DNA of 64,000 bases from Tetrastigma voinierianum (GCA_016808115.1 JAEQBH010002439.1:496001-560000); one strand, 5' to 3'. Shown: positions 24,155 to 35,133, counted from the first letter of the stretch. The notes: generated by a model from the sequence alone, not told the origin. Program-made: numbers and translations.

Positions 24155-25146
24155 ATGTCGCGACATCGCTTCAGCAGATTTCCAATGTCATTGACGACCA
24201 ATAACGGAAAGTCTTGAAACTACATATCAGTAACAATCAACTGCTTTGAGGATGTATGTGGATGTGAGATGAGATATGACAATCTAGTCAGAGTGTGTCC
24301 CTGCCATCAATGTTACGACATCACAACAGCAATGTTATGACATTAGCTGCAGAAGGGAAGGACTTAATCGTTTAAATATCGCAACATCAAAACAATGTCG
24401 TGGCATTAGCCAAAACATGAACACTGGAGACTATCACATTCATTGTCGCGACATCGAATAGGTAATGTTGCAACCTTTAATCAAAGTAGCCTGAGTGATG
24501 AGACAAGTCTAATGTCGTGACACAAAATAAATGTCGCGACATCACGCCATATGTGAGATAGCGGAGTAACAAAGATTCAATGTCGTGACAACGGATTAGA
24601 ATTGTCATGACATCAGCAATAGATCAGACCTGCAGAGGCAATGTTGCAACATCAACGAGTGATCAACATGTCAATGTCGCGACATCAGATCAAAATAGCC
24701 TGGATAGTGAAAACAAACCAATGTTGCAATATCGAATAAATGTCGCGACATCAGTTATGACATTAGTAGAGGACTGCAGAACAACAAGATATGATGCCGT
24801 GACATCACAATCGTGTAGCGACATCCACCTGAGGTGATCACAATGAACTTGAATGATAAATGTTGTAACATTTGATCAGGGCAAGTGTATACAAGTAAGG
24901 GTATCAGTCAATGATGTCGTGACATTAGGGCTATGTCACAACACCAACTAAATGTCGTAACATAAGAATGGCAGTGTCGCGACATCGGAATTAATCTACA
25001 ACAATGTATCCCGATGTTGCGACATCATCACGACATGGACTCATCATTAGAAACTGAGAAGTACCTAACATATTTTTAATGTCACAACATCAGGCGCAGC
25101 CACGACATGTCACGACAACTGATATCGCGACATCATCACGACATCA
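24155..25146. repeat. Array of about 30 ATGTCGCGACAT palindromes
   Basis: Perfect copies occur at 24155-24166, 24531, 24674 and 24740. One-base variants are TTGTCGCGACAT (near 24443), GTGTCGCGACAT (near 24974) and ATATCGCGACAT (near 25122). Further variants are ATGTCGTGACA, ATGTTGCAACAT (24641), ATGTTATGACAT (24332) and ATGTCGTAACAT. Spacing is irregular (about 15-60 bp) with non-repeated sequence between, so it is neither a satellite nor a CRISPR array. Most differences change a CpG to TpG or CpA. Confidence 0.92.
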
Positions 25147-25227
25147 CTAAATAGCGACTAGGGTAGCGATTCTTGGGCTTTTCAAGTGCTTGATTCTCCC
25201 CCTCATTTTGGGACCCAAGACTGAGCC

Positions 25228-25235
25228 TATAAATA
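25228..25235 (+). promoter_or_regulatory. TATA box (TATAAATA) of the Athila-type LTR
   Basis: GCCTATAAATAGGAAT is a near-ideal plant TATA box. It lies about 80 bp downstream of the last palindrome of the array, which places the array in U3, upstream of the presumed transcription start near 25260. Confidence 0.7.
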
Positions 25236-26686
25236 GGAATCTTTTTTGGGGAGTAGTGAAACTTCCAGTGACTCATTAGAATCTTTATGCTTTGCAGGAA
25301 AATTGAAGTCTCATTGTATATATATAGATATATATATATTTTTTCCTTTTTATTATTTTATTTCTTCAGTCGTTTCTAGATTCAGATTTGTTTAGGATTG
25401 GAACAGTGATTAGAATTGGGATTCCGAGCTAGTGTTCATGTAAATCGGGTTTCATTTATGTCTAAACTTAAACGAAATATGGAATTTATTTTGGAACTCA
25501 TTTTTCTTCAGTTTTGATTGCAATCTAAATGAATTCATTTAATCAACTAGTCATTGTGATTTGTGATCCAGATTTGAAAGACTAAGCTCCTTCTGGGAAG
25601 AACATTTTGTTGGGATTATTGATTGTGAGAGTTGATGTTGTTTTGGGTGAGAAAATTGGAGTGATTTAACTGGTATTACCCTTACATTGAGTTGTTATGA
25701 ATGTTAGTGTTTTATACCCAGAAAGAGCTATATCATTGTTCTGATTTCCAGGAATCCCTTTGATTGAAACAGAGTTGAGACTACCTGAAAGTAATGAGAA
25801 GTGACTTATTGGTACATTTACACTAATATTATATGAACTAAATGACTTTTGGGATTATTTTGATATATCACTAGTGATGATCCAACCTCTACTTTCAAGG
25901 CTCTCTCCTGGGTGACAATAGGAAAGTGTGCCCAAGGCATAAGATCCACTTACTGATCTAGAAACTTAATTCTGAGAGGTTTCACCTCAATTGAGAGGAA
26001 TAACTTCAACCTAGTGTTAGCTGAGATTCTAATTAAGGGAAGAGAGAATTCTTGTCTAATTGATGGCTGAGGTACCTTTTATCTTGGAAAGTGCTTGCAT
26101 TATCCTGTCCATAAGAGCAAGCAATTTCCAGTCCTAAGAAATGACTAAGAAGGAAAAATAGTCAAATCTTAAAAGAGGAACAAATCATACAAGTAACACT
26201 GAGACCAGGTGTCTAGAGATAGAGATAGTAGGATTGAAGAGTGAAGCGTGTAGAGTTAGGAAATCAGATTTCTACACTAATATGCTCTTGGATAACTCCG
26301 AGTACATCCATTGTAATCATTATTTGGAACTTTTAAAGTGATGGTCACAACACTGTTTTTCTTCTCATGTCTTTCAGTTCATGGTGGCTCTCTAATCATG
26401 TAGTTTAGAAATTTCACTATTGCTTGATTCTTTTATTTTTACTTAAAAAGTTAAGTCTATCCTAAAATCTGGAATTTCAAATAGTAAGGATCTTTAGTAG
26501 TAAGGGTAGTTAATCTTTAAATTCTTTTCTATCGATCCTCCTGAGAATGATATTTGGACTTAAAATCCATTGTATTACTTGTATGACCTGTGCACTTGCA
26601 GTGATCTAAACCAAACCATTTTTCAAATGAAGCATTTTACATACAAGGTAGAAAATATATTTTATTTCTTGGAAGTCAAACAAGTT

Positions 26687-26703
26687 TTTGGCACTATTGC
26701 CGG
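26687..26703 (+). promoter_or_regulatory. Athila-type primer-binding site
   Basis: TTTGGCACTATTGCCGGGGA begins at 26687 after the LTR. It closely resembles the TGGCGCCGTTGCCGGGGA site typical of Athila elements, with two C/G-to-A/T changes. It fixes the LTR's orientation (+). Interior sequence ends within about 90 bp. Confidence 0.75.
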
Positions 26704-26789
26704 GGATTGGTTCAGTTCTTAGTAGCTATATCATAAATTTGTCCTAACAACAATATCAAGAATCAGTTGTTTTTGGTCAATGTAAGAAA

Positions 26790-28530
26790 AAAAAAGGTTA
26801 ATCACGTAATAGAAACTTACGCCTTAAGAGGTAAGATCGCCACTTCCTGATTGCAAAAACCATGGCCATCAGCTCCTTTTCATTAACAGATTTTTCTTTA
26901 GCCCATGGGTTGAGCTTATGGCTGAAATATGCAATTGGCCTCTTATCCTGCATTAACACAACACCCAATCCAACCCTTAAAGCATTTGTCTCCATCATAA
27001 AAGGTTTAGAAAATTTTTTAGTAGTGCTAGCACGGGGAGGGCTTTCATGGCATCCTTTAGTTATTGAAAAGCAGTAGTGGCCTCCTCGTTCCATAGAAAG
27101 ACATCCTTCTTTTATTGTTGGGTTAAAGGCCAAGCAATGCGACTTTAATTAACAACAAATTGACGGTAGTACCCAATGAGTCCTAAAAACCTCGTAAAGC
27201 CTTTAAGGACTTAGGAAGAGGCCATTCTAGCATCGTCGACACCTTTTCGGGGTCAATCAAAACTCCTTTCACAGTTATTATGTGGCCTAAATACTCAATC
27301 CTTGGCTGAGCAAAGATATATTTCTTGCATTGGCAAATAGTTTATGTTTCTGGAGAATTTGAAAGATTATTTGCAAGTAAGAAAGCTGCTATGTCTCTGA
27401 AGGACTATATATTAGGATGTCGTCAAAGAATATTAGGACGAAATGACAAAGATGATCTCGAAAGATGTCATTCATGAGAAATTGGAATGTCATCGGGGTG
27501 TTGGTGAGGCCGAAGGGCATGACCATAAATTCATAATGGCCATCTTGAGTATGGAACATGACCTTAAGCACGCCAATGATCGCAACTTGAATTTGATGGC
27601 ACCATGGCTTCAAGTCAATCTTGCTAAAAACCTTGGCTCCTTGCATTTCGTCAAGCAATTCCTTATTGACAGGAATGGGGAATTTATTTTCTATGGTAGA
27701 TTTGTTGAGCGCATGATAATCCACTTAAAACTCTAACTTAAATCTTTTTTCTTGACTAGTAGTACCGGACTTGAATAAGGACTAATGCTTAGTTGGATAA
27801 TTTTTGCCTACAACATTTCAACCACTAATCGTTCAATTTCAATTTTTTGGAGTTGAGGATACTTGTAGGGAAGCACTAATATAGGGGTTGTTCCTAGTTG
27901 CTGGTTTATGGCATGCTCCTTGTATCTAGATAGGGGAAGACTTGTGGGGACCTTGAAGATATCCTGGAAGTCAAGCAACATTTTCCTTATGAAAGGAGAT
28001 GAGAGGCACTCGTGGTCATCTCCTCCTTGTATGTCGTTGTCATCATCTTTAGTTCTAATAGAATGCCTTGTTTTTTTTTTACTTTTTAAGGCTCGTACTA
28101 AACTGTGCAAAGAAACTTGGGACTTAGATAGAGTCGGATACCCTTGTGTTTTGACCTGAGCCCTTCCCACTATGATTTGTAAACAGAGGTTCGCCCAGTT
28201 TATCACTGAATCTTCCAAAGTGGCTAGCCACTAGAACCCTAAGACCACATTAGAGGCTCCCAATTTAAGGGGAAAAAAAAAAAATCTGCATCCACATCCG
28301 TTTATGCAAATTGTAGGCAGAGTCCACGGCATACCATTGAGGCCCTTATTTCATCTCCATTTCCCATCTGAACCTCGAGCTCGTGTGTTAGGTAGTAGTT
28401 CACCTGTAGCTCAGTTATGGGACTTTTGGCGATGAAGTTATGGGAGGCGCCTGAGTCGATCAGCACGATAACCTCTTGCCCGTTGATCTTACTTTCATCA
28501 AGTGTGGGGAGCAAAACCCTACCAAGGGAG
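26790..28530 (-). pseudogene. Reina protease, RT and start of RNase H
   Basis: On the minus strand, the protease reads VIVLIDSGASHNFI (about 28475-28435), with the catalytic D-S-G intact. The RT approach, YKEHAINQQLGTTPI, is near 27930. RT is at 27724-27389 with DYHALNKSTIENKFPIP, MPFGLTNTPMTFQ and FFDDILIYS, in which the F-x-D-D catalytic pair is kept. RNase H begins at about 27090 (METNALRVGLGVVLMQD) and reaches FAIRKWRSYL (about 26860) before the inserted LTR. Stops separate the blocks. Confidence 0.83.
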
Positions 28531-29770
28531 AAACAATGAACACGTATGAGATTGGTCCTTCAACGAGTGGGTCCTCACCCACTGCTAGTTCAAGGGTAGG
28601 AAGGTCCTCCTTGTACTCTACCGCGTCCTCCGTGACCCATAGCACCTACAAAGTCTTCTATTTGCAATGGTGGCTTGGTGAGAATCGCTCGTCACAACGG
28701 AAACACAACCTTTTTTCTCTTCTTAGCTACATCTCACGTTCGATGAGTTTCTTGAAAGGTGGAGGTGAGAGACGTGTGGGAGGATTTGATGTGGTTATGG
28801 TCAGGGGGCAGGTGGACACAAAAGGCATGAGTCTCGAGGTTCTACAACCGTAGTAGTCACGTGCTCTTCACATTGCCTCTCAAATGGTGTCGTTGGCTTT
28901 GGCCATCTTGGTAGATGTCTCAACTAATACGCATCCAAGGTCAGTTATTTCTCCTCAAATTTTTGCGTTGCTCTCATATTCTCCACAAGTCTCACTGGTT
29001 CAAGTTGACAGAGCTCGACAAGAACATAGGGTTGTAAGCCATTAACAAACGCGACCTCAAGCACTGATGGAGGGATCCCACGGGGAGGATTCGATAGGAC
29101 CTCAAACTACCATCTATATTCTTATATGGTGGAGGTTTAAAGCAACGACATCAGTTGTTCATGTAGATTCCCAGCTTGGTTCGAGCGAAATCAGAGCAAC
29201 AACAATTCTTTAAACTCTTCCCATTTGCAAAACTGGTGGCGTCCTTCTTCCCAACTGTACCAAGCTAGGGCTTCCCCTCTTTACAGATCATGGCGGATAT
29301 CAATCACTAATTAGTACGAAGACCATTGATCTCGAAATAGTGTTCGGCTCTATAGATCCATCAATCAAGGTCATCACCATTGAAGGTGGGGAGTTTGAGG
29401 CGTCGCGAAAGGTGCTTTGTCACCGGTTCCATAGGCGTAGCGTGGCGTGGTAGAGTTTCCCTTGCTCACCCAATGGTAGTTGCGACATCACTTTGTGAGG
29501 GCTTGATTCATTAAGGGGAGCTGATAAAGACGTTAGTGTTTTACCCATTATTAGCAGCAAATGTTTGATCTCTTGAATACCTTCATCAAGGGCACTAATT
29601 GTGTTCTCAAGGTGAGATAGCTTAGCCATTCCCATTGTCATTTCCTCAAGATTCAACTGTAGGATTGGGAAGTGTATTTCGTTTAATTCTTGTCACATTT
29701 TCGATAGTAGAGACACCCTTCGAGCTTCCATTCCATCCACTTGGGATGCCATGTCTTTTATTGTAACCAT
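28531..29770 (-). pseudogene. Reina gag remnant
   Basis: The minus-strand frame starts at ATG near 29770 (MVTIKDMASQVDGMEARR), just after the primer-binding site. A coiled-coil-like stretch at 29656-29520 (NLEEMTMGMAKLSHLE) precedes the capsid core near 29410-29330, with LKLPTFNGDD and RAEHYFEING, typical of plant gypsy gag. It is broken by stops. No zinc knuckle was confirmed. Confidence 0.7.
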
Positions 29771-29785
29771 GGTCCAAGAAAAGAC

Positions 29786-29799
29786 GGGCTCTAATACCA
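29786..29799 (-). promoter_or_regulatory. Initiator-Met-tRNA primer-binding site of the Reina element
   Basis: The minus strand reads TGGTATTAGAGCCC, one change from TGGTATCAGAGCCC. It lies upstream of the gag start and fixes the 5' LTR end near 29804. Confidence 0.8.
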
Positions 29800-29803
29800 C
29801 TTA

Positions 29804-31638
29804 TGGGTTCTTAAAATTTTCCCTCCCAAGTAAGCAAAAATTACAGTTCAATTTTTATAATTGTTAATGAGAAGAAAGGCATTCATATTGCAAAACTTCT
29901 GTAGTACAAGACCCTTAATCATTAATGAGTCCAAAAGGGCTTGGACACACCCCCAACACCCTCTAAAACCTCCCCCACTAACTTCCTAACATACTTCTTC
30001 TAAAAAGCCACCAAAAGACAAAACTGACATTCTAACAAGAGCCCAAGCCAGGAAAAACAAAAAGAATGGTTCCTAACAAAATTATTCCCAAAAGCAAACA
30101 AACTAGCAAAATCATATATCACATGTGGTTGTTGATTTCCCCTTTTTCCTCATTGTGTAGGTTACCTAGATCCAAGGCTTATCAAGCTATTACTTAACTG
30201 TACAAAAAGAAAAAGAAAATACTAAGGTGCTATAATGGTACTATATATTGTACATGAGGTTGCTAGCTTCAACCTTTTTGAAATGTTTGCTTCCTTGGAA
30301 ATCATTCAATTCGCACCTTTTATTCTCTTTGTTTCCATAATCACTTGATACATACAGTATCCTCAAAAGACAAGCTTAACATATGTTAGGTTTGAGATTG
30401 TCCATATCTTAGTCCCTAGTGTTTTATAAGAAAAAGACTGCTTTGAATATCAGAATTGATGAATATTTGAAGGGTTAAGCAAGAAGTCCTTGGTAGGACT
30501 AGGAAGTGATTCGGACTATGGCAACCCTGTGCTGCAAGGACATGCCAATGATGGGAAGTCCAGACTAGAAGTAGAACAACCGTGGAATGCATGTGAGTCT
30601 GCTAGCTTAGAGGCCAAGGTACTTAGGGAGAAAATAACCTATGGGCCTGATATCATTTAGGAAAGCGGATAAAGATCAAATCAAGATAATTTAGGAAAGC
30701 AGATAAAGATCAAATCAAGATCATTTAGGTAAGTGGATAATGATTTAATTAAGAAGATTGGATCATCTAAGCTATCAAACTAGAATTAGAATCAAATAAG
30801 GATTCCATTCTGAAGAGGATACTTGACAGCAAGTTTTCTATTTATGCGGTGATAGCTTAAAGGAAAGTACGAATAATTAAAGGTAGGTTTGGAGTCATAT
30901 TAGGATAATGATCCAACCTTATCTAGTCTTCCATAACTGAATATACAAGGCCATTTGGGACTTTGGAAGATACTTAACACGGATTTTGGGAGTAGAGCTT
31001 GAAGAAGAACAAGCGAAGTCTAGATGTGCTGAAGGAGTGTGAGGTGTAGATACTCTCTGAGGTATTGCACGTTAAAAAGCTTTTCACCTTTGGTGAAAAA
31101 TGATGGTTTTTATATTCTTCAACTTTTATTAATGTATTGTGGGGAGTGGGTGTGCGATGCAATTGAGAGGGGAATTGAGGGAGTCTATTCTAAATTCCAC
31201 TATGAGTGATTAGGTGTCAAGGAGGGCCATGTAAGACTAAGTATAACCTTGAATCAAATCAATGGAAATCCTAGCATCTAGTCACAACCTCGTGGACGTA
31301 ATCAGTAGCATCTAGGCACAACCCATCGGACGTAATCATTGCAATTATTTATATCTGCTCTACACACACTAAGTCCTATAAGTGAAGCTCGAACGCATAG
31401 TAGCATAGTTTGAACCAAATCATAGTCCAAACATTAAGGACTGTGACTTGGACTGCAAACTCGTATGTGTCAGCATATATTTAAGTTAGAAAGTTATAAT
31501 TATGAAAAAGATTTCAATTTTGAGTGTTAATAAGTTAGTAGCTAGCTTGGACCTTAAACTTGAATGAATGGATTTGAAGATAGATATTTTTTTATGATAG
31601 TTTGAAGGTGGAAATCCATATGGAACAACGAAAGGGTA
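29804..31638. other. Gene-free spacer with LTR-like debris
   Basis: The first 200-350 bp should be the Reina 5' LTR, but its outer terminus could not be placed; a CCTAACA near 29985 is one candidate. A near-repeat with ATCAAATCAAGAT occurs at 30660-30730. From about 31060 to 31350 the wording ACAACCTCGTGGACGTAATC, repeated near 31308 as ACAACCCATCGGACGTAATC, resembles the R/U5 part of a copia LTR. No coding sequence was recognised. Confidence 0.4.
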
Positions 31639-31646
31639 CTTAGGAG
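31639..31646. repeat. Left target-site duplication CTTAGGAG
   Basis: Exact 8-bp match to 32511-32518 on the other side of the hAT-like MITE. Confidence 0.85.
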
Positions 31647-32204
31647 CAAGGTTGGAAATTTCGGGATATATCGACAAAATATCAGATTTTGGACCGGTCC
31701 GATACAATATGATCTACGGATTATCGATTAACGAAAATTTCGACAATTTTTTACAAATATCGCCATCAACGATTTATCGATTTTTCAGGGTTATTTCGGT
31801 CAAAGCTAAGTGTTGATGGTCAAAATCACCAAAAATTAATTTTTGATGGGATTTGAACCTAGGCTCGTGGGGAGTCACCACACTCTTTCCACCAAACCAA
31901 CTTACCATTCAATTATTATAATTAAGTTGTTTAATAGTATTAATTCTAATTATTTTATTGAAATTTTTTAAAAAGTCTTTTATATTGTTTATATATAACT
32001 TAGAATTTATTAAATTTAAAAAAAATTATTTTAAGTATTCCATAAATTTAACTTAGTAGGTAGAATTTCAATAATATTTCATTTCTTCCATTAATGATTT
32101 TATTAAATTATATTACTTTATTTTTTATTTTTTTCACATTAGTATTGTTAATTTTTGAAAATCTTTTGAACATATGTTGATTAAAAAATAGATAGTTAAA
32201 AAAA

Positions 32205-32299
<95 letters not shown>

Positions 32300-32510
32300 T
32301 AGAATAAAGTCTTAATATAAGATTAAAAATATCAATTTTTAAGATAAATCAATTACTAGGATAAACTAATGTTAATATAATAAATAAATACAAATATATT
32401 AATTTTGAATAATTTCGGATTTATCGATATTTAAAAAAAAAAATATCCACCGATATATCCGTAAAATTCAAGTACCGATATATTCATCAAAACCGATATT
32501 TTTAACCTTG
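31647..32510. mobile_element. hAT-like MITE, 864 bp
   Basis: Non-coding element with terminal inverted repeats starting CAAGGTT...AACCTTG. The left end continues GGAAATTTCGGGATATATCG; the reverse complement of the right end continues AAAAATATCGG, with further ATATATCGG repeats inside. It is flanked by exact 8-bp duplications CTTAGGAG. An 8-bp duplication and CA...TG ends fit the hAT superfamily; Mutator (usually 9 bp) is the alternative. The interior carries a large (AT)n run. No transposase is present, so it needed help from elsewhere. Confidence 0.82.
32210..32291. repeat. (AT)n microsatellite, about 82 bp
   Basis: Uninterrupted AT alternation inside the hAT-like MITE; the longest such run in the window. 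Confidence 0.97.
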
Positions 32511-32518
32511 CTTAGGAG
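32511..32518. repeat. Right target-site duplication CTTAGGAG, overlapping a second MITE's end
   Basis: These eight bases are the right duplication of the hAT-like MITE. They also contain TTA (32512-32514), the left target duplication of the next MITE, plus that MITE's first four bases (GGAG). Confidence 0.85.
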
Positions 32519-33275
32519 GTGTTTGTTTTTTTTGGCTTTTTGCTCAAAACAATTTCCTATCAAACTGTTTTTTTTTTTATGACTTATTGTTGAGTTTTTT
32601 TATTTTTGAAAATTTTAACTGAATAAAAAAAACAAAAATATTTGGATTTTTCTAAATGATATTTTTTTTATCACTCTAAATGCTATTTCTATTCAAAAAA
32701 AAAAAAAAATTCAAACTCAAGAATATGAGAAAACCATATTCCATGATCCAATTGAAACTCCTATGATTCATTCTCATGTTAATTTATGACATGTATTTTT
32801 AAATTTTCATTTAAACTTTTTTCTCTCAAAATTACATAAAAATTAAAAGATAGATTTTTTTTTCTTTATTGATAGATATGATAATTATTTTTATTTAAGA
32901 ATTATTTTTATCAAAATACAGATAAAATGTTAATTTTTATAGATAATATATGAATTTAAAGCGTGAGGATGATTTTTGGGGGTATTTTATTTGTTAAAAA
33001 TAACTTTAACAATAAATTATTCATCATAATAATTTTATTTTTTATTTTTATAGTATGTTAAAGTTAAATTATCATCATACTGAGAAATATTATGATGTTA
33101 ATACAATAAGATGTTATTATGATGATTTTTATAAATAACAAATAAATTAATATTTAATAGAAATAAGCATTAAAAACAAATAGCTAAATACTTAATATTA
33201 TTAAACATCATTCAAGCATTCAATTAAACAAAAGTTCTATTTAGAATTAATTAAGTAAAAAACAAACAAACCCCC
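32515..33275. mobile_element. PIF/Harbinger-like MITE, 761 bp
   Basis: Terminal inverted repeats are GGAGGTGTTTGTTTTTT at the left and, as reverse complement, GGGGGTTTGTTTGTTTTTT at the right. It is flanked by TTA at 32512-32514 and 33276-33278. A TTA/TAA target duplication and G-rich ends fit PIF/Harbinger (Tourist-like) MITEs. The interior is AT-rich and non-coding. Confidence 0.72.
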
Positions 33276-33278
33276 TTA

Positions 33279-33530
33279 GTCTTGCAAATTGAAAAAATAG
33301 TTTATATAGGGTGAAACAAGGTTTAAGATATGGTAAAAAAAAAAAAGGTTTGATTCTTTCATTATATGTCATGAATTTCTAAGAAAAAAAAATATTATTG
33401 CACCTTTTTCAAGCAATATACTATTGATGGTTTTGTTATCCTATTGTTATACGTGCATGACACTTTCATAGCTGACTAAGATGCTTAATTGATTATTACA
33501 ATTCTTGATGATCAGTATCGTTGTAAGAGC
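33279..33530. other. AT-rich spacer
   Basis: No gene or repeat structure is recognised between the MITE and the solo LTR. Confidence 0.6.
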
Positions 33531-33535
33531 ATAAT

Positions 33536-35014
33536 TGACAGGGCCGGAACAGGTGTATAAATTAGTTTGAAAATGTAGGCTTGTAAACGCAAGTATACGC
33601 GTTGAGTTTATATAGTATAATGGTTAGTCAAGTGTCATTCCATAAGGAGAAGTGTGTTGATTATTGATTTTACGCTTTAAATATTATCTAGACCTAAAAT
33701 TGTAATTAATCCCGATCAACAAAAAGAAAAACTAATCCTAAGTTGTTTATTAGATCAATTTTTGAAAACTAGGGTTTTGCCTTCACCTTCCATACTCGAT
33801 GGATTTTAACCTAGATAGATTATTCATTCAGTATATTAGAAGGTTCATGCTAGTGGGTTGATCGTGCCTATAAGATATTCTGTCTCGATATATATTTGCT
33901 TATCTCGATATATTTCTGTGATCATTATTAGGGTATATTGCATCTTTTACCGACCACGGATTTTAAAAGCGACTTAAATATTCCTTTGGCGTCTGCCTTG
34001 GAACGAAGATATCTCTATTGCATCAGTTATTGAAGTGTTGCTCTATTATCCACACAGGGGTCATCATCTCTCGATCTCGAGACTCTCGTAAAAAAACACG
34101 CCAATCTTTTGTGAACAACACCATGTAAATAAGCACAAAAATAGAGCAAGTTGAGATGAAATCAATACATATATTGAATGAAAACAAATATAACAATTAA
34201 TCCATTAAAACATAGCAAGGCTACGACAAAAACCTAGAAATAAAACTAAAACATCTCTAAATGAAAGAAAACCATCAAAAGAAAGAAGAAACGAGAAAAG
34301 AGAAGCAGAAGATGATGAGAATAAGCGATTTTGGTGAAAGCCCATCTCTTTTCTTCCAATCTTCTTCTTCTTCAAGCTTTTCCCCTTGAAGATTTGTGCC
34401 TAGGGTGTTTCCACCTGAGAGGAACTCTCCCTTCAGCTCAGAAATACGTCCCCCCTTCTCTAGGGCTTTTTTTGGCTTTGATAGCTCTAAAATCGGACCC
34501 AAAAGCGATCCTAAAATGGTCTAGGCTTTCCTCAACCCATTGCAGCATGCGCGTTGCCCACTGTAGCGGGTTACTGTAGCATTCAAAAACCTCTCTCTAG
34601 ATGTTGCATCAGGTGCATTGCCTGCTATAGCGGGCACTGTAGCTCGCTATAGCGGGCTAAAATTCTTCATGGATTTCAACTTGCATAACTTCTTCGTTCG
34701 AACTCCAATTTTGGTGTCCTTGGTATTGTTGGAAAGATCTTGAAGTGTAGAATCTATCCATATAAAGATTGCTTCCATTTGGGCTCATATTGTATTCGAA
34801 AATGTCAAAATACAGCTGCTGCTGCATGTCGTAGTAGTGTTTGCTGATTTTCCACTTTTTCGCTTTGTCTTCACTCCAATTTTGCACAAGTCCGCCAAAT
34901 GGATGACCTAATCATAAATATGAATATTTAGAGCATTAGGACACTTATTTAACATAAAATACTAAAAAACTAAGTAAAACATAAGGATAAATTGAGTATT
35001 TAAGATACTCATCA
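33536..35014 (-). mobile_element. Solo LTR with perfect ATAAT target-site duplication
   Basis: This 1479-bp LTR reads on the minus strand from TGATGAGTATC (35014) to ...CCGGCCCTGTCA (33536). It is flanked by ATAAT at 33531-33535 and 35015-35019. No primer-binding site or interior follows, so it is the product of LTR-LTR recombination. The start TGATGAGT plus a mirrored ACTCATC a few bases later resembles the Athila-type LTR at 23977, suggesting related families. It carries CCCGCTATAGCGGG-type motifs at 34559-34658. No coding sequence is present. Confidence 0.85.
34559..34658. repeat. GCTATAGCGGG motif cluster
   Basis: CCTGCTATAGCGGGC (34621-34635) and CTCGCTATAGCGGGCT (34643-34658) are near-palindromes of consensus CCCGCTATAGCGGG. 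Half-copies CACTGTAGCGGGTT (34559) and GCACTGTAGCTCGC (34634) lie alongside. They sit about 350-450 bp into the minus-strand solo LTR. Confidence 0.82.
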
Positions 35015-35133
35015 ATAATATCACAAAGTGAATATATGTAAAAAAAAAAAAAAGCTGCAAATACTAAGGTTTGAGTTCAAGATAAATCTAGCAATATCAA
35101 AGGCATGTGTTAGGGCTTTTTATTAGTTGGTTT

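Larger units (their letters stand above)
23977..26678 (+). repeat. Athila-type LTR (2.7 kb) inserted in the Reina element
   Basis: The start, TGATGAGTCTAAAACTCATC, is itself an inverted repeat. The end is near ...GGAAGTCA (26678), just before an Athila-type primer-binding site. The first kilobase (U3) is packed with ATGTCGCGACAT palindromes, then a TATAAATA box at 25228, and about 1.4 kb of non-coding R/U5-like sequence. The host RNase H reading stops on one side and resumes on the other (about 23970 and 26790). No second LTR of this element is present; only about 110 bp of interior follow. No clear target-site duplication was found. Confidence 0.72.
22527..29990 (-). mobile_element. Reina-type Ty3/gypsy element, minus strand, split by an LTR insert
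   Basis: The minus-strand order is primer-binding site (29799-29786), gag, protease, RT, RNase H, integrase. RNase H is interrupted by an Athila-type LTR with its primer-binding site (23977 to about 26790). The integrase end lies close to the start of the Tekay LTR at 22526, and no 3' LTR is seen, so the 3' end was lost or removed by that junction. The 5' LTR would begin at 29804 but its outer end is unresolved. The Reina assignment rests on the YVKLCPYRQTSL and FYGPFKILQKMG wording. Confidence 0.75.

Noticed and set aside
24155..25146. Regular-looking short repeats that might suggest a CRISPR array
   Set aside because: Copies are 12-13 bp, variable and irregularly spaced, within a plant LTR; there are no cas genes, and the window is eukaryotic.
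23972..26805. CGCAC/TCACG as target duplication of the Athila-type LTR insert
   Set aside because: The match is too poor, and the right end of the insert is not defined.
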